Made by a program: the position numbers and the translations under genes. Shown in pieces: positions 1 to 7,655 of a DNA stretch of 18,653 nt; positions within the stretch are counted from its first letter, which is position 1; every line of letters starts with the position of its first letter. Location: the NCBI GenBank assembly GCA_030635865.1, contig DAOVYA010000004.1, positions 1 to 18,653 of the forward strand. Reading direction: 5' to 3'. Below the pieces are notes generated by a model, which was not told where the DNA came from, searched no databases, and saw only the letters and a program-made list of their open reading frames with translations. Source of the DNA: Gammaproteobacteria bacterium (GTDB taxonomy: Bacteria; Pseudomonadota; Gammaproteobacteria; UBA9214).

Positions 1-2
1 AG

Positions 3-29
3 GTAAAGGTCGAGGTGGGCCAGGTATGA
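3..29 (+). CDS. Possible 3' end of an upstream gene (rlmN by synteny)
   Basis: One frame is open from the window edge and ends VKVEVGQV-stop, with its TGA at 27-29 overlapping the pilF ATG at 26-28 (ATGA). In many Gammaproteobacteria the gene just upstream of pilF is rlmN, the 23S rRNA/tRNA adenine C2 methyltransferase, so this may be its last residues. Only eight codons are visible and they carry no diagnostic motif. A second frame ends earlier, at TAA 4-6, and could equally be the tail. The identity rests on gene order alone. Confidence 0.25.
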   Translation, partial: VKVEVGQV

Positions 30-805
30 AAATAACTTCCAGTCTGTTTGTCATTATTGTGCTTTTACTGTCTGCGTGTGCATCCGTGGAAGTGGAAGAG
101 GGGGTTAACCCGAGAATAAACAATGAGGTTGCAGCAGAGGCAAATACCAAGTTGGGTATCGCGTACCTGCGCGATGGCAACTATGAGATGGCGCGTTTGA
201 AACTTGAAAAGGCCCTGAAACTTCAGCCGGACAGTCCGGAGGCACATGAGGCCATTGCAATTCTGTTCGAGCGGGTTGGTGAAACCGGAAAGGCTGAAAG
301 GCATTACAAAGAAACACTGAAAATAAAACCTGATTACGCAAGGGGACACAATAATTATGGCCAGTTCCTCTGCACGCAAGGGCGTTACAAGGAAGCAGAG
401 AAGGAATTTCTGCTCGCTGCGAACAATCCATTTTATTCTATACCCAGTCTGCCGCTTACTAATGCTGGTCTGTGTGCAAAGCGGATACCGGATCTGGTCA
501 AGGCCGAAGAATACTTCCGGCAGGCGCTGGCGAGAGATCCGGCTTTTGCACCTGCATTGCTGCAACTGGGGCTCATCAGTTACTCACAGGCTAATTACAT
601 GAGTGTGCGTGGCTATATGCAGCGTTACCAGGAGGTTGCGGCCCACACGCCCGAGAGCCTCTGGCTGGCAATTCGTACCGAGTACGCCCTGAAAGATCAC
701 CAGGCCTGGGGTAACTACGCCGTTATGCTCAGAAACAATTTTCCTGACAGTGATGAAGTCAGGAACCTGGAGGAGTGGGAAAATGAGCGACGCTCCGGGG
801 AATGA
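26..805 (+). CDS. pilF: Type IV pilus biogenesis/stability lipoprotein PilF (PilW), TPR protein
   Basis: This 259-residue protein starts with a lipoprotein signal peptide: a charged start, a hydrophobic run, then a lipobox LSAC with Cys18. The rest is tetratricopeptide repeats from about residue 36 to 240, with typical TPR spacing (for example NYEMARLKLEKALKLQPDS and GETGKAERHYKETLKIKPDY). PilF is the outer-membrane pilotin that lets PilQ secretin multimers localise and assemble; its usual length is about 250 residues. Its place upstream of rodZ and hisS is the conserved position. The stop lies 23 nt inside rodZ, so the two are probably translationally coupled. No pilus structural genes lie in the window, so a role in pili is inferred from family and context. 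Confidence 0.9.
   Translation: MKITSSLFVIIVLLLSACASVEVEEGVNPRINNEVAAEANTKLGIAYLRDGNYEMARLKLEKALKLQPDSPEAHEAIAILFERVGETGKAERHYKETLKIKPDYARGHNNYGQFLCTQGRYKEAEKEFLLAANNPFYSIPSLPLTNAGLCAKRIPDLVKAEEYFRQALARDPAFAPALLQLGLISYSQANYMSVRGYMQRYQEVAAHTPESLWLAIRTEYALKDHQAWGNYAVMLRNNFPDSDEVRNLEEWENERRSGE
769..775 (+). promoter_or_regulatory. Ribosome binding site deciding the rodZ start
   Basis: GGAGGAG lies 7 nt before the ATG at 783, inside the end of pilF. It favours that ATG over the in-frame upstream ATGs at 750 and 753, which would add 10-11 residues of no recognisable character. Confidence 0.7.
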
Positions 806-1367
806 TGTCCGGGGGGGGGAGCAAGCCGGTTCCCGGGTATCGATCGGCGCACAGCTGTGTGCGGCGAGAAAAAAGCGCAAGTTCACGGTCGAGAAAGTGG
901 CGAAAGAGTTGCACCTTGATATTGATGTAATCAAGGCGCTTGAGAATGATGAGAGAGAGAAGCTGCCGGCACCGATCTTCGTACAGGGCTACCTGAAAAG
1001 TTACGGGCGACTTGTTGGCTTGCCGGTAGAGGGGCTGCTCAAGGATTACAGTGAGCAAATGGGTGAGCCGCCTCCATTATCTGTTATCAGGACAGCCGGC
1101 AAGCTGCCGGCTGTCAGGTTGCGATCAATCCGGCTGATCCGGTATGTGTTTGTATTATTGATGGCTGGAATTCTTTTATGGCTGGCCTGGCCGTTTTTAG
1201 AGCGATATATGGAGTTGCGACACGAATCAGCCGGGGAGCAGGTGCCGGGCCGCCTTGAATTGCCACCGGCAAGCGGAATTATCGGCAATGGTTTCATGAA
1301 TGTCGGAATGGATGACCGGGGTGCCGCTGCAACAGAACAGTCCGGCCCGACTCCGCGGTCGATCTGA
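783..1367 (+). CDS. rodZ: RodZ-like cytoskeletal protein, short form lacking the periplasmic domain
   Basis: The start at 783 gives 194 residues. Residues about 20-90 form the Xre/Cro-type helix-turn-helix of RodZ, including the motif LPAPIFVQGYLKSYGRLVGL that typifies the family. In RodZ this domain binds MreB in the cytoplasm. Residues about 119-139 form one transmembrane helix. Only about 55 residues follow outside the membrane, rich in Gly, Pro, Glu and Ala, and the beta-sheet domain (DUF4115) present in full-length RodZ (about 330 residues in E. coli) is missing. The hisS ATG follows 29 nt after the stop, so no hidden continuation fits. The gene overlaps pilF by 23 nt. It probably keeps the MreB link, and rod-shape function may be altered. 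ispG, the usual next gene, is absent. Confidence 0.85.
   Translation: MSDAPGNDVRGGEQAGSRVSIGAQLCAARKKRKFTVEKVAKELHLDIDVIKALENDEREKLPAPIFVQGYLKSYGRLVGLPVEGLLKDYSEQMGEPPPLSVIRTAGKLPAVRLRSIRLIRYVFVLLMAGILLWLAWPFLERYMELRHESAGEQVPGRLELPPASGIIGNGFMNVGMDDRGAAATEQSGPTPRSI
1091..1115 (+). repeat. Perfect 10-bp inverted repeat inside rodZ
   Basis: GACAGCCGGC (1091-1100) and GCCGGCTGTC (1106-1115) are exact reverse complements with a 5-nt loop. The repeat lies in the codons just before the transmembrane helix. No U-run follows, so it does not look like an intrinsic terminator. It could slow transcription or translation, or be chance in a G+C-rich gene. Confidence 0.6.
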
Positions 1368-1395
1368 TATTTTTACGGGTTAACGCGTGTAGATC

Positions 1396-2682
1396 ATGGC
1401 AAATACGATTCAGGCCATTCGTGGCATGAAAGACATACTCCCCGGGGAGTCCTCATCGTGGCAGTACCTTGAAGATACACTGCGTGGTGTTGTGCATGCC
1501 TATGGGTATAGAGAAATCAGGCTGCCCCTGCTGGAGAAGACCGAGTTGTTCAGGCGCTCTATCGGGGAAGTAACCGATATTGTCGAAAAGGAGATGTACA
1601 CCTTTGATGATCGCAATGGCGACAGCCTGACCTTGCGGCCTGAAGGTACGGCCAGCTGTGTGCGTGCATGTATGGAGCATGGCCTGCTGCATAACCAGGT
1701 GCAGCGCTTGTGGTACATGGGGCCGATGTTCCGGCATGAACGGCCACAAAAGGGGCGCTATCGCCAGTTTCACCAGATCGGGGTGGAAGCATTCGGACTG
1801 GAAGGTCCGGATATTGATGCCGAGATGCTGATGATGACGGCCCGTATGTGGAAACAGCTGGGCATCAGTGATGTGGTACTGCAAATCAACTCACTGGGTA
1901 CACCGCGCTCGCGTGCCAGCTATCGCGCAGCGCTTGTCGATTACCTTGCCGGAGAAAAATCCAGTCTCGATGAAGACAGCCTGAGACGCCTTGAAAGCAA
2001 TCCGTTGCGCATACTGGACAGCAAGAACCCGGATATGCGGCAGTTGATCGAGGCTGCGCCCAGCTTGCCGGATTATCTTGACGATGATTCCCGTGCGCAC
2101 TTCGAGGCACTGTGTTTGCTGCTGGATGCGGCTAACATCGGCTATGAAGTGAATCCGCGCCTGGTTCGGGGCCTGGATTACTATACCAGGACTGTCTTTG
2201 AGTGGGTTACTGACAGTCTCGGTGCACAAGGTACAATATGCGCCGGCGGGCGCTATGATGGCCTGGTTGAATACCTTGGCGGGAAACCTGCACCGGCTTT
2301 TGGTTTTGCGCTGGGTCTGGAACGCTTATTGGCCCTGCTGGCCACAGGCGGGGCGACATTGCCTGATAATGCCCCGCATATATACCTTGTTTTGAACGGT
2401 GACAAGGCAGTTCACAGGGGGCTGGTATTTGCCGATGAACTGCGCGATGTTATTCCCGGGCTGCGGCTGCTCGCGAATTGCGGCAACGGAAGCTTCAAGA
2501 GCCAGTTCAAGCGTGCGGACAAGAGTGGTGCACAGTATGCGCTGGTGATTGGTGATGATGAGGCAGAACAGGGAAATGTTGTACTCAAACCATTACGCAG
2601 CGAATCCGGGCAGAAGGTTTACACCCAGGAAGAGACGGCAAAGCGCCTGCTTGATTTGCTGGAGCTGGAGCGAACGGCATGA
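1396..2682 (+). CDS. hisS: Histidyl-tRNA synthetase
   Basis: This 428-residue class II synthetase charges tRNA-His with histidine in the cytoplasm; E. coli HisRS has 424 residues. All family marks are present in order: the substrate loop [14 protein letters not shown], motif 2 ([21 protein letters not shown]), the histidine-specific [15 protein letters not shown] with the catalytic Arg at about residue 258, [13 protein letters not shown], motif 3 ([12 protein letters not shown]), and a C-terminal anticodon-binding domain from about residue 330. The ATG has only a weak ribosome site. It sits 28 nt after rodZ, where ispG would normally intervene, and is followed by yfgM and bamB as in most Gammaproteobacteria. 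Its stop is part of an ATGA overlap with a 15-codon mini-ORF. Confidence 0.97.
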   Translation: MANTIQAIRGMKDILPGESSSWQYLEDTLRGVVHAYGYREIRLPLLEKTELFRRSIGEVTDIVEKEMYTFDDRNGDSLTLRPEGTASCVRACMEHGLLHNQVQRLWYMGPMFRHERPQKGRYRQFHQIGVEAFGLEGPDIDAEMLMMTARMWKQLGISDVVLQINSLGTPRSRASYRAALVDYLAGEKSSLDEDSLRRLESNPLRILDSKNPDMRQLIEAAPSLPDYLDDDSRAHFEALCLLLDAANIGYEVNPRLVRGLDYYTRTVFEWVTDSLGAQGTICAGGRYDGLVEYLGGKPAPAFGFALGLERLLALLATGGATLPDNAPHIYLVLNGDKAVHRGLVFADELRDVIPGLRLLANCGNGSFKSQFKRADKSGAQYALVIGDDEAEQGNVVLKPLRSESGQKVYTQEETAKRLLDLLELERTA

Positions 2683-2726
2683 CCCTGGATATTGAAAATA
2701 CGAAGACTGGTAACAGGAGTGATTGA
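2679..2726 (+). CDS. Possible 15-codon mini-ORF bridging hisS and yfgM
   Basis: An ATG at 2679 overlaps the hisS stop (ATGA, 2679-2682) and has GGAG 8 nt upstream (2667-2670). It reads [15 protein letters not shown] and stops at TGA 2724-2726, overlapping the yfgM ATG (TGATG). It joins both neighbours stop-to-start with a plausible ribosome site, as expected of a translational-coupling mini-ORF. The peptide itself has no recognisable feature. It may be coincidental, and I have only the geometry to support it. Confidence 0.25.
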   Translation: MTLDIENTKTGNRSD

Positions 2727-3385
2727 TGGCGAATGAAACAGAAGAACAGCAGATTGCTGACATCAAAAAATGGTGGAGTGAAAATGCTACCTCGATAATT
2801 GTCGGTTTAGTGATTGGACTCGCTGGCGTATTTGGTTTCAAGGGGTGGCAGAGCTATCAGGAGAATCTTTCCGAGAGGGCCTCGACAATCTATACCGTCA
2901 TGGTGCAGGGGCTTGAAACGGATAACCGGCAGCTTGTCAGTGAACGGGCGGATACCCTGATTACACAATACAGCTCATCGCCCTATGCAGCCATTGCAGC
3001 ACTGGCACTGGCAAAAATCAAGATCCGGGAAGGAGATCTGGACGCCGCAAATACACAACTTCAGTGGGTGCTGGATAACGGCGACGTCGATGTGGTCAGG
3101 GATACCGCGCGATTGCGACTGGCCCGCGTGTTGATAGCGCAACAACATCTGGATGAGGCGGGGGCGCTCCTGGACCAACCTCGCAGTACGACTGCTTTTG
3201 ATGCCCTGTACACCGAGGTTGCAGGGGATATTTACAGTGCACGTGGTAATTCGGCTGGTGCGAGTGAAGCATACCAGCGTGCCCTGGCGGCGACCCCGGC
3301 ACGCAACCCGGGATATCAGCTGCTGCAGCTCAAATATGAAAATTCCCTGGCAGTCAGCAACATTGCGAACGAGATCTCGCAATGA
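2726..3385 (+). CDS. yfgM: YfgM family inner-membrane TPR-like protein (periplasmic chaperone network)
   Basis: The start is the ATG at 2726, with AGGAG at 2715-2719 six nt upstream; the preceding in-frame TTG at 2723 would sit too close to that site. The 219-residue protein has a short cytoplasmic N-terminus (NETEEQQIADIKKWWSENA), one membrane helix at about residues 18-35 (SIIVGLVIGLAGVFGFKGW), and a periplasmic helical TPR-like domain (TPR_21 family). In E. coli YfgM (206 residues) associates with the SecYEG translocon and PpiD and helps hand outer-membrane proteins to periplasmic chaperones. It lies in the conserved hisS-yfgM-bamB order. Its TGA is shared with the bamB start in an ATGA overlap, indicating coupled translation. 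Confidence 0.9.
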   Translation: MANETEEQQIADIKKWWSENATSIIVGLVIGLAGVFGFKGWQSYQENLSERASTIYTVMVQGLETDNRQLVSERADTLITQYSSSPYAAIAALALAKIKIREGDLDAANTQLQWVLDNGDVDVVRDTARLRLARVLIAQQHLDEAGALLDQPRSTTAFDALYTEVAGDIYSARGNSAGASEAYQRALAATPARNPGYQLLQLKYENSLAVSNIANEISQ

Positions 3386-4554
3386 GAAAGGCTGTTGGAA
3401 TTTTCCTGCTTGCAGGCCTGCTGACAGGGTGTTCCACCCTGTCGGACTTCGGTGAGAGCATCCTGGGCGGTGAAGATAATTCAGAGCCACCCACTGAACT
3501 GGAGAAGCTTGCTGACGAAGTCAGGCTGAAGAAGCTATGGAGTTCCAATGTCGGTGTGGGGTATGACGAACAGTTCATAAACCTGGTGCCCGGTGCCGGC
3601 AACAACCAGCTGTTCGTCGCAGATCGCAAGGGCCGAGTGGTCGCCTTTGATGCGGAAACGGGTAAACGTAGCTGGGCCGTGAAAACGGAAGCAGCCATTT
3701 CTGCCGGGCCGGGAGCCGGTGAAGGACTTGTACTTGTCGGGACAAGTGATGGCTACGTACTGGCGCTGGACGCCTTGAATGGCGATCTGCTCTGGAAGGC
3801 GCGCGTCAGTAGTGAAGTACTCTCGGTTCCAAGGGTTGATCTCGGCAAGATCATTGTGCAAACAGCTGATGGCAAAATTGCCGCGCTGAGCGGGGCTGAC
3901 GGAAAGCAGTTATGGATATACGACCGCTCGGTGCCGGCGTTGACACTGCGTGGCACCAGCACACCGGCTGTCGAGCACGGGGTGGTCGTGGCAGGATTTT
4001 CCAACGGGAAACTGGTTGCGTTAAGTGCGGACAAGGGGTTTGCCGTGTGGGAAAGCAATGTCGCTATTCCAAGAGGACGTTCCGAGCTGGAACGGATGAT
4101 AGATATTGATGGCGATCCGGTTATCGTTGGTGGTGCCGTCTATGTCACGACCTTTCAGGGTCATATTGCCGTAGTCAATGTACAGAACGGCGATCCCGGC
4201 TGGAAGCGGGAAATGTCATCGCATGCCGGACTGGACGTTGATTTCTCACAGGTTTATGTGACCGATGACCTGGGTCAGGTTTGGGCCCTGACGCGTAGCA
4301 GTGGTGCTTCAGTGTGGAAGCTGGAGCAGCTAAAGCATCGTAGCCTGACTGCGCCGGTATCCTTCGATGAGTATGTTGCTGTTGGTGATTTCGAGGGTTA
4401 CGTGCACCTGTTATCACGTTATGACGGGCATATTGCAGGGCGTGTGAAGGTTGACTCGAAAGGTATTACAGCCAGGCCCCGGGTACTGAATAATATCCTT
4501 TATGTCTATGGTAACGGCGGCACACTCGCCGCGTATATTTTGCCCGAGAAGTGA
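3382..4554 (+). CDS. bamB: Outer membrane protein assembly factor BamB
   Basis: This 390-residue lipoprotein matches the usual BamB length (392 in E. coli). The signal peptide ends in a lipobox LTGC with Cys17, so the mature protein should be anchored in the inner leaflet of the outer membrane. The rest is an eight-bladed beta-propeller of PQQ-like repeats, seen as recurring DAETGKRSW, DALNGDLLW, SGADGKQLW, SADKGFAVW, NVQNGDPGW and TRSSGASVW segments. BamB supports BamA in inserting beta-barrel proteins. The ATG overlaps the yfgM stop by 4 nt. A 76-bp gap separates it from der; a small hairpin there (4565-4579) lacks an adjacent T-run and is not clearly a terminator. Confidence 0.95.
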   Translation: MRKAVGIFLLAGLLTGCSTLSDFGESILGGEDNSEPPTELEKLADEVRLKKLWSSNVGVGYDEQFINLVPGAGNNQLFVADRKGRVVAFDAETGKRSWAVKTEAAISAGPGAGEGLVLVGTSDGYVLALDALNGDLLWKARVSSEVLSVPRVDLGKIIVQTADGKIAALSGADGKQLWIYDRSVPALTLRGTSTPAVEHGVVVAGFSNGKLVALSADKGFAVWESNVAIPRGRSELERMIDIDGDPVIVGGAVYVTTFQGHIAVVNVQNGDPGWKREMSSHAGLDVDFSQVYVTDDLGQVWALTRSSGASVWKLEQLKHRSLTAPVSFDEYVAVGDFEGYVHLLSRYDGHIAGRVKVDSKGITARPRVLNNILYVYGNGGTLAAYILPEK

Positions 4555-4630
4555 TTTTTTCGTTGCAGGGATATCCTGCGGGTCTCAGTTTTTAATCACG
4601 TATTTCCGAACCTGAATCAAGTCAAGCCCC

Positions 4631-6028
4631 ATGTTGCCGGTTATCGCTCTGGTAGGTCGCCCGAATGTGGGCAAGTCGACGTTATTCAATCGAATGACCG
4701 GGACCCGGGATGCGCTGGTCGCAGATGTTCCGGGGCTGACGCGTGACCGGAAATACGGGGATGGCAGGATTGGAGAACGGCCATTCATCGTCATCGATAC
4801 CGGCGGGCTTTCGGGGGTTAAGGAAGACCTGGACAGCCTGATGGCCCGGCAATCCTGGCAGGCTGTTGAAGAGGCAGACCTGGTATTTTTCCTGGTTGAC
4901 GGGCGTGAGGGTCTGACTGCCGCTGATGAGGTGATTGCCGAGGCATTGCGGTGCACCGGCAAACCGCGTGTCCTGGTCGTGAACAAGACAGACGGGATAG
5001 ATGCCGAGGCGGCAGTGATGGAGTTTCATGCGCTCGGTATCGGGGAGCCCCGGGCCATTGCCGCGGCACACGGGCGTGGTGTGGCAGCGTTGATGGCTGC
5101 CGCACTGGAGCAATTGCCGGCGGTAGATGACAGCGCTGCCGCGGCGTTTGAAGATGAACGCATCCGTGTTGCCATCGTTGGCCGGCCCAATGTCGGCAAG
5201 TCCACACTGATTAACCGCATAATGGGCGAGGAGCGGGTGCTCGCTTTTGATCAGCCGGGCACAACCCGTGACAGCATCTTTATCCCCTTTGAACGGGATG
5301 GCCAGGCCTATACGCTGATCGATACTGCCGGGGTGAGACGCCGTGCCCGGGTCAAAGAAGCCATTGAAAAATTCAGTGTCATCAAGACACTGCAGGCCGT
5401 GGACGCTGCAAATGTTGTGATACTGGTGCTCGATGCCCAGCTGGAAATCAGTGAACAGGATGCCAGTCTTGCCGGCTATATAGCCGAAAAGGGGAGTGCG
5501 CTTATTGTGGCCGTCAACAAGTGGGACGGGCTGGATAGCTACGACCGCAGCCAGATAACCGGGCAACTGGAACGCAGGTTGCCGTTTCTCGGTTTTGCGA
5601 CCACTTGTTTCATTTCGGCATTGCACGGGACGGGAGTCGGTGACCTGTTCCCGCAGATCAACGCGGCCTATGCCTCGGCAATGCGGGAGTTGCCAACACA
5701 CGAGTTGACAAAAATCCTGGAACAGGCAGTGCAGGCACACCAGCCACCACTGGTACGCGGGCGGCGTATCAAGCTGCGTTATGCCCACCAGGGCGGCAGG
5801 AACCCCCCGGTGATTGTGATTCATGGCAACCAGACAAAGAATGTCCCCCCGACCTACCAGCGCTATCTTGTAAATGCGTTCCGTAAGGCCATGAAGCTCA
5901 GCGGCACACCGATACGCATCGAGTTCCGCACCGGCGAGAATCCCTACAAGGGGCGCAAAAACAAGCTGACAGGTCGTCAGATCAAGCGCAAGAGCCGGCT
6001 AATGCGGCATGTGAAGAAGAAGCACTGA
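4631..6028 (+). CDS. der: Ribosome-associated GTPase Der (EngA)
   Basis: This 465-residue protein has the tandem GTPase domains found only in Der. Domain 1 has GRPNVGKST (residues 9-17), DTGG (56-59) and NKTD (118-121). Domain 2 has GRPNVGKST (184-192), DTAG (231-234) and NKWD (296-299). A KH-like domain and a basic tail ([23 protein letters not shown]) follow. Der acts in 50S subunit assembly. The acidic linker between domains is short (about residues 165-178). The ATG lacks a strong ribosome site but gives the standard N-terminus. Block A ends here: in many relatives der continues a co-directional region, whereas here a palindromic repeat and a foreign-looking minus-strand gene follow. Confidence 0.97.
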   Translation: MLPVIALVGRPNVGKSTLFNRMTGTRDALVADVPGLTRDRKYGDGRIGERPFIVIDTGGLSGVKEDLDSLMARQSWQAVEEADLVFFLVDGREGLTAADEVIAEALRCTGKPRVLVVNKTDGIDAEAAVMEFHALGIGEPRAIAAAHGRGVAALMAAALEQLPAVDDSAAAAFEDERIRVAIVGRPNVGKSTLINRIMGEERVLAFDQPGTTRDSIFIPFERDGQAYTLIDTAGVRRRARVKEAIEKFSVIKTLQAVDAANVVILVLDAQLEISEQDASLAGYIAEKGSALIVAVNKWDGLDSYDRSQITGQLERRLPFLGFATTCFISALHGTGVGDLFPQINAAYASAMRELPTHELTKILEQAVQAHQPPLVRGRRIKLRYAHQGGRNPPVIVIHGNQTKNVPPTYQRYLVNAFRKAMKLSGTPIRIEFRTGENPYKGRKNKLTGRQIKRKSRLMRHVKKKH

Positions 6029-6056
6029 TTTATTCCCGGGGAAGTACTGATTTATT
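6024..6056 (+). repeat. Direct repeat ACTGATTTATT at the der stop codon
   Basis: The 11-mer occurs at 6024-6034, where it includes the der TGA (6026-6028), and again at 6046-6056. Its CTGATTTAT part is the reverse complement of ATAAATCAG at 7641-7649, the outer right flank of palindrome copy 2. This suggests a shared outer edge of the mobile palindrome or an insertion trace. Confidence 0.55.
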
Positions 6057-6057
6057 G

Positions 6058-6178
6058 GTCATTGCGGGCGTACACTCCCGTCATTGCGAGCGAAGCGAAG
6101 CAATCTCCTGAATCTGGCAGCGGACTTCAGGTGCGCTCATGTAAGAGATTGCCGCGTCGCTTCGCTCCTCGCAATGAC
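6058..6178 (+). repeat. Palindromic repeat copy 1 (MITE/REP-like) with one 22-bp-spaced outer octamer
   Basis: The main palindrome is 6080-6178: a left arm of 28 nt (6080-6107), a 37-nt core containing CTGGCAGCGG (6114-6123), and a right arm of 34 nt (6145-6178). The arms pair from GTCATTGCGAG/CTCGCAATGAC inward. The right arm has two extra 3-nt bulges, and the left arm has two mismatches at 6098-6099. An additional GTCATTGC at 6058-6065 lies exactly 22 bp outside the left end. It sits between convergent der and the cyclase gene, where the transcript could fold as a bidirectional terminator. There is no coding capacity. Confidence 0.9.
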
Positions 6179-6206
6179 AAGGATATTTTGATTCATTAAT
6201 TCTGGT

Positions 6207-7457
6207 CTAAACAGCATTTGATGCTAAAGACGATGTATCGGGTATTTTCCCCTTGAGAAAGTACACTTTCATTTTCCCCTTACCTTTTACTTCGATGGCC
6301 TCTCGTTCTTCAAAAACATATTTGCCTTTTAAATATTTGTAGGTAACTTCGGTCAGTTGAATACGATCAGCTACCCCGTGCGATTCCATTCGACTTGCGG
6401 TATTGACGGCATCTCCCCAAAGATCATAAATAAACTTCTGAATGCCTATCACACCTGCCACCACAGTCCCCGTGTTGATGCCTATTCTTATACTAAGTTC
6501 TTCGCCAATTTCTGACCTCAAACGGACCATTTCTTCCTGCATACTCAAAGCCATGTCCGCAATAGCTTCAGCATGGTCCTCTCGAGGAATGGGTAATCCT
6601 CCCACGACCATATAGGCGTCACCGATTGTTTTAATCTTTTCCAGTCCATAGAGCAAGGCTAAACGATCAAAGGCTGAGAAAATGTTGTTCAACATAGCTA
6701 CTAATTCCTGAGGTGAAATTCGGGCAGAAAGTTTCGTAAAATTGACAATGTCTGCAAAGAGGATAGTAACTTCTGTAAATCCATCAGCAATGATTTCTTC
6801 TTTCTGCTTTAAGCGGTCCGCTATTGAAGACGGTAGAATGTTAAGAAGTAACTTTTCTGATTTATTATGCTCTCTTTGAAATGCATTGACGTAATACATC
6901 ATTGAGGCAAAAATTATCATGGAGGGGCCAATGAGATTCATACCAAAAAATGTCATGGATATCGTCTTTGATAAAGGAGGCGCCCACTGGGAAACGTACT
7001 CATCAAAATAAAGAGAGATGAAGAGAAGTATCAAGTAAGCGAGGAACCACCCAGTGGCTTTTTTGATATTTTGAAACATCAGGGAGCTAAATGGAGCTAA
7101 AAGGGACCACAGCATCAAAACTCCAGAAGCGGCAAATCCTCCCAGACTCCATTGCATCGCAATCGGGTTCCAGAAAATCATGAAGAAAAAAACGTAAAGA
7201 AGGAGAGAAAAACGTTTCGTTATGAGAAAAATAAAGAGAGCTGTTCCAACGATAACGGTAAAGCCAAAAGTAATGTAGGTCGTGATGGCAGGTCCCAATA
7301 GAACATAATACAGAGTGCCCCAAATGATACTTGCAAGGGTACATAGCCCTGTTATCACGACTAAAGTTACTTTCTCTCGTCGTATTTCAGAAGAATCACA
7401 ATCTAATGTGCAGAGTTTCTCTAGCTGTTTCCAAAAGTTGCTAAAGACAAGTCTCAT
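6207..7457 (-). CDS. Membrane class III adenylate cyclase (six TM helices plus catalytic domain)
   Basis: This 416-residue protein makes cAMP from ATP by family assignment. About six hydrophobic helices lie between residues 33 and 190, followed by a linker (EKLLLNILPSSIADRLKQKE, 201-220) typical of bacterial class III cyclases and a catalytic domain at about 226-402. Key residues are present: metal-binding Asp236 (LFADIVNF) and Asp280 (KTIGDAY), adenine-specifying Lys276 and Asp345 (YDLWGDAVNTASRME), and transition-state Asn352 and Arg356. The Lys/Asp pair argues for ATP rather than GTP. The gene is visibly A+T-rich: three hand-counted 60-base lines gave 19, 22 and 22 G+C, against 34 in a der line. 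It lies between two direct palindromes and breaks der/dolP surroundings, so transfer is likely. The ATG at 7457 has only a weak ribosome site. Confidence 0.93.
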   Translation of the reverse strand: MRLVFSNFWKQLEKLCTLDCDSSEIRREKVTLVVITGLCTLASIIWGTLYYVLLGPAITTYITFGFTVIVGTALFIFLITKRFSLLLYVFFFMIFWNPIAMQWSLGGFAASGVLMLWSLLAPFSSLMFQNIKKATGWFLAYLILLFISLYFDEYVSQWAPPLSKTISMTFFGMNLIGPSMIIFASMMYYVNAFQREHNKSEKLLLNILPSSIADRLKQKEEIIADGFTEVTILFADIVNFTKLSARISPQELVAMLNNIFSAFDRLALLYGLEKIKTIGDAYMVVGGLPIPREDHAEAIADMALSMQEEMVRLRSEIGEELSIRIGINTGTVVAGVIGIQKFIYDLWGDAVNTASRMESHGVADRIQLTEVTYKYLKGKYVFEEREAIEVKGKGKMKVYFLKGKIPDTSSLASNAV

Positions 7458-7523
7458 CTGTTTGCTCTAGAGTTGAGGTTATGCAGATTGGCGGTGAGAT
7501 AACATAGTTAGTGGACTAAGGAA

Positions 7524-7652
7524 CCTCTGATTAATAATCGAAACTCCGTCATTGCGAGCGAAGCGCGGCAATCTCCTGAATCTGGCAGCGGAGTCAATCT
7601 GAAAGAGATTGCCGCGTCACTGCGTTCCTCGCAATGACGGATAAATCAGAGG
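7524..7652 (+). repeat. Outer inverted repeat around palindrome copy 2
   Basis: CCTCTGATT (7524-7532) and AATCAGAGG (7644-7652) are exact reverse complements enclosing copy 2. With flanking near-matches (GGAACCTCTGATTAA against GGGGCCTCTGATTTA read in reverse) they extend the cruciform outward. They may be the true termini of a slightly larger element at this copy, or part of the dolP transcript terminator. Confidence 0.6.
7548..7638 (+). repeat. Palindromic repeat copy 2 (MITE/REP-like)
   Basis: It has a 28-nt left arm (7548-7575), a 29-nt core with CTGGCAGCGG, and a 34-nt right arm (7605-7638), in the same orientation as copy 1. Both arms are identical to those of copy 4 read in reverse. 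It begins 18 nt beyond the dolP stop (downstream in the dolP direction) and lies upstream of the cyclase gene, so it separates the acquired gene from the lpoA-dolP operon and may stop its transcription. Confidence 0.9.
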
Positions 7653-7655
7653 CCC

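Noticed and set aside
4565..4593. Possible intrinsic terminator after bamB
   Set aside because: The stem GCAGG/CCTGC is only 5 bp and the T-run begins about 10 nt later, so it does not meet the usual form.
4682..5824. A 380-codon open frame on the minus strand opposite der
   Set aside because: It lies wholly inside der, which has every expected GTPase motif, and its translation is Gln/His/Cys-rich with no domain; it is a shadow of G+C-rich codons.
6207..7457. Guanylate cyclase or diguanylate cyclase
   Set aside because: Lys276 and Asp345 specify adenine in class III enzymes, and there is no GGDEF motif.
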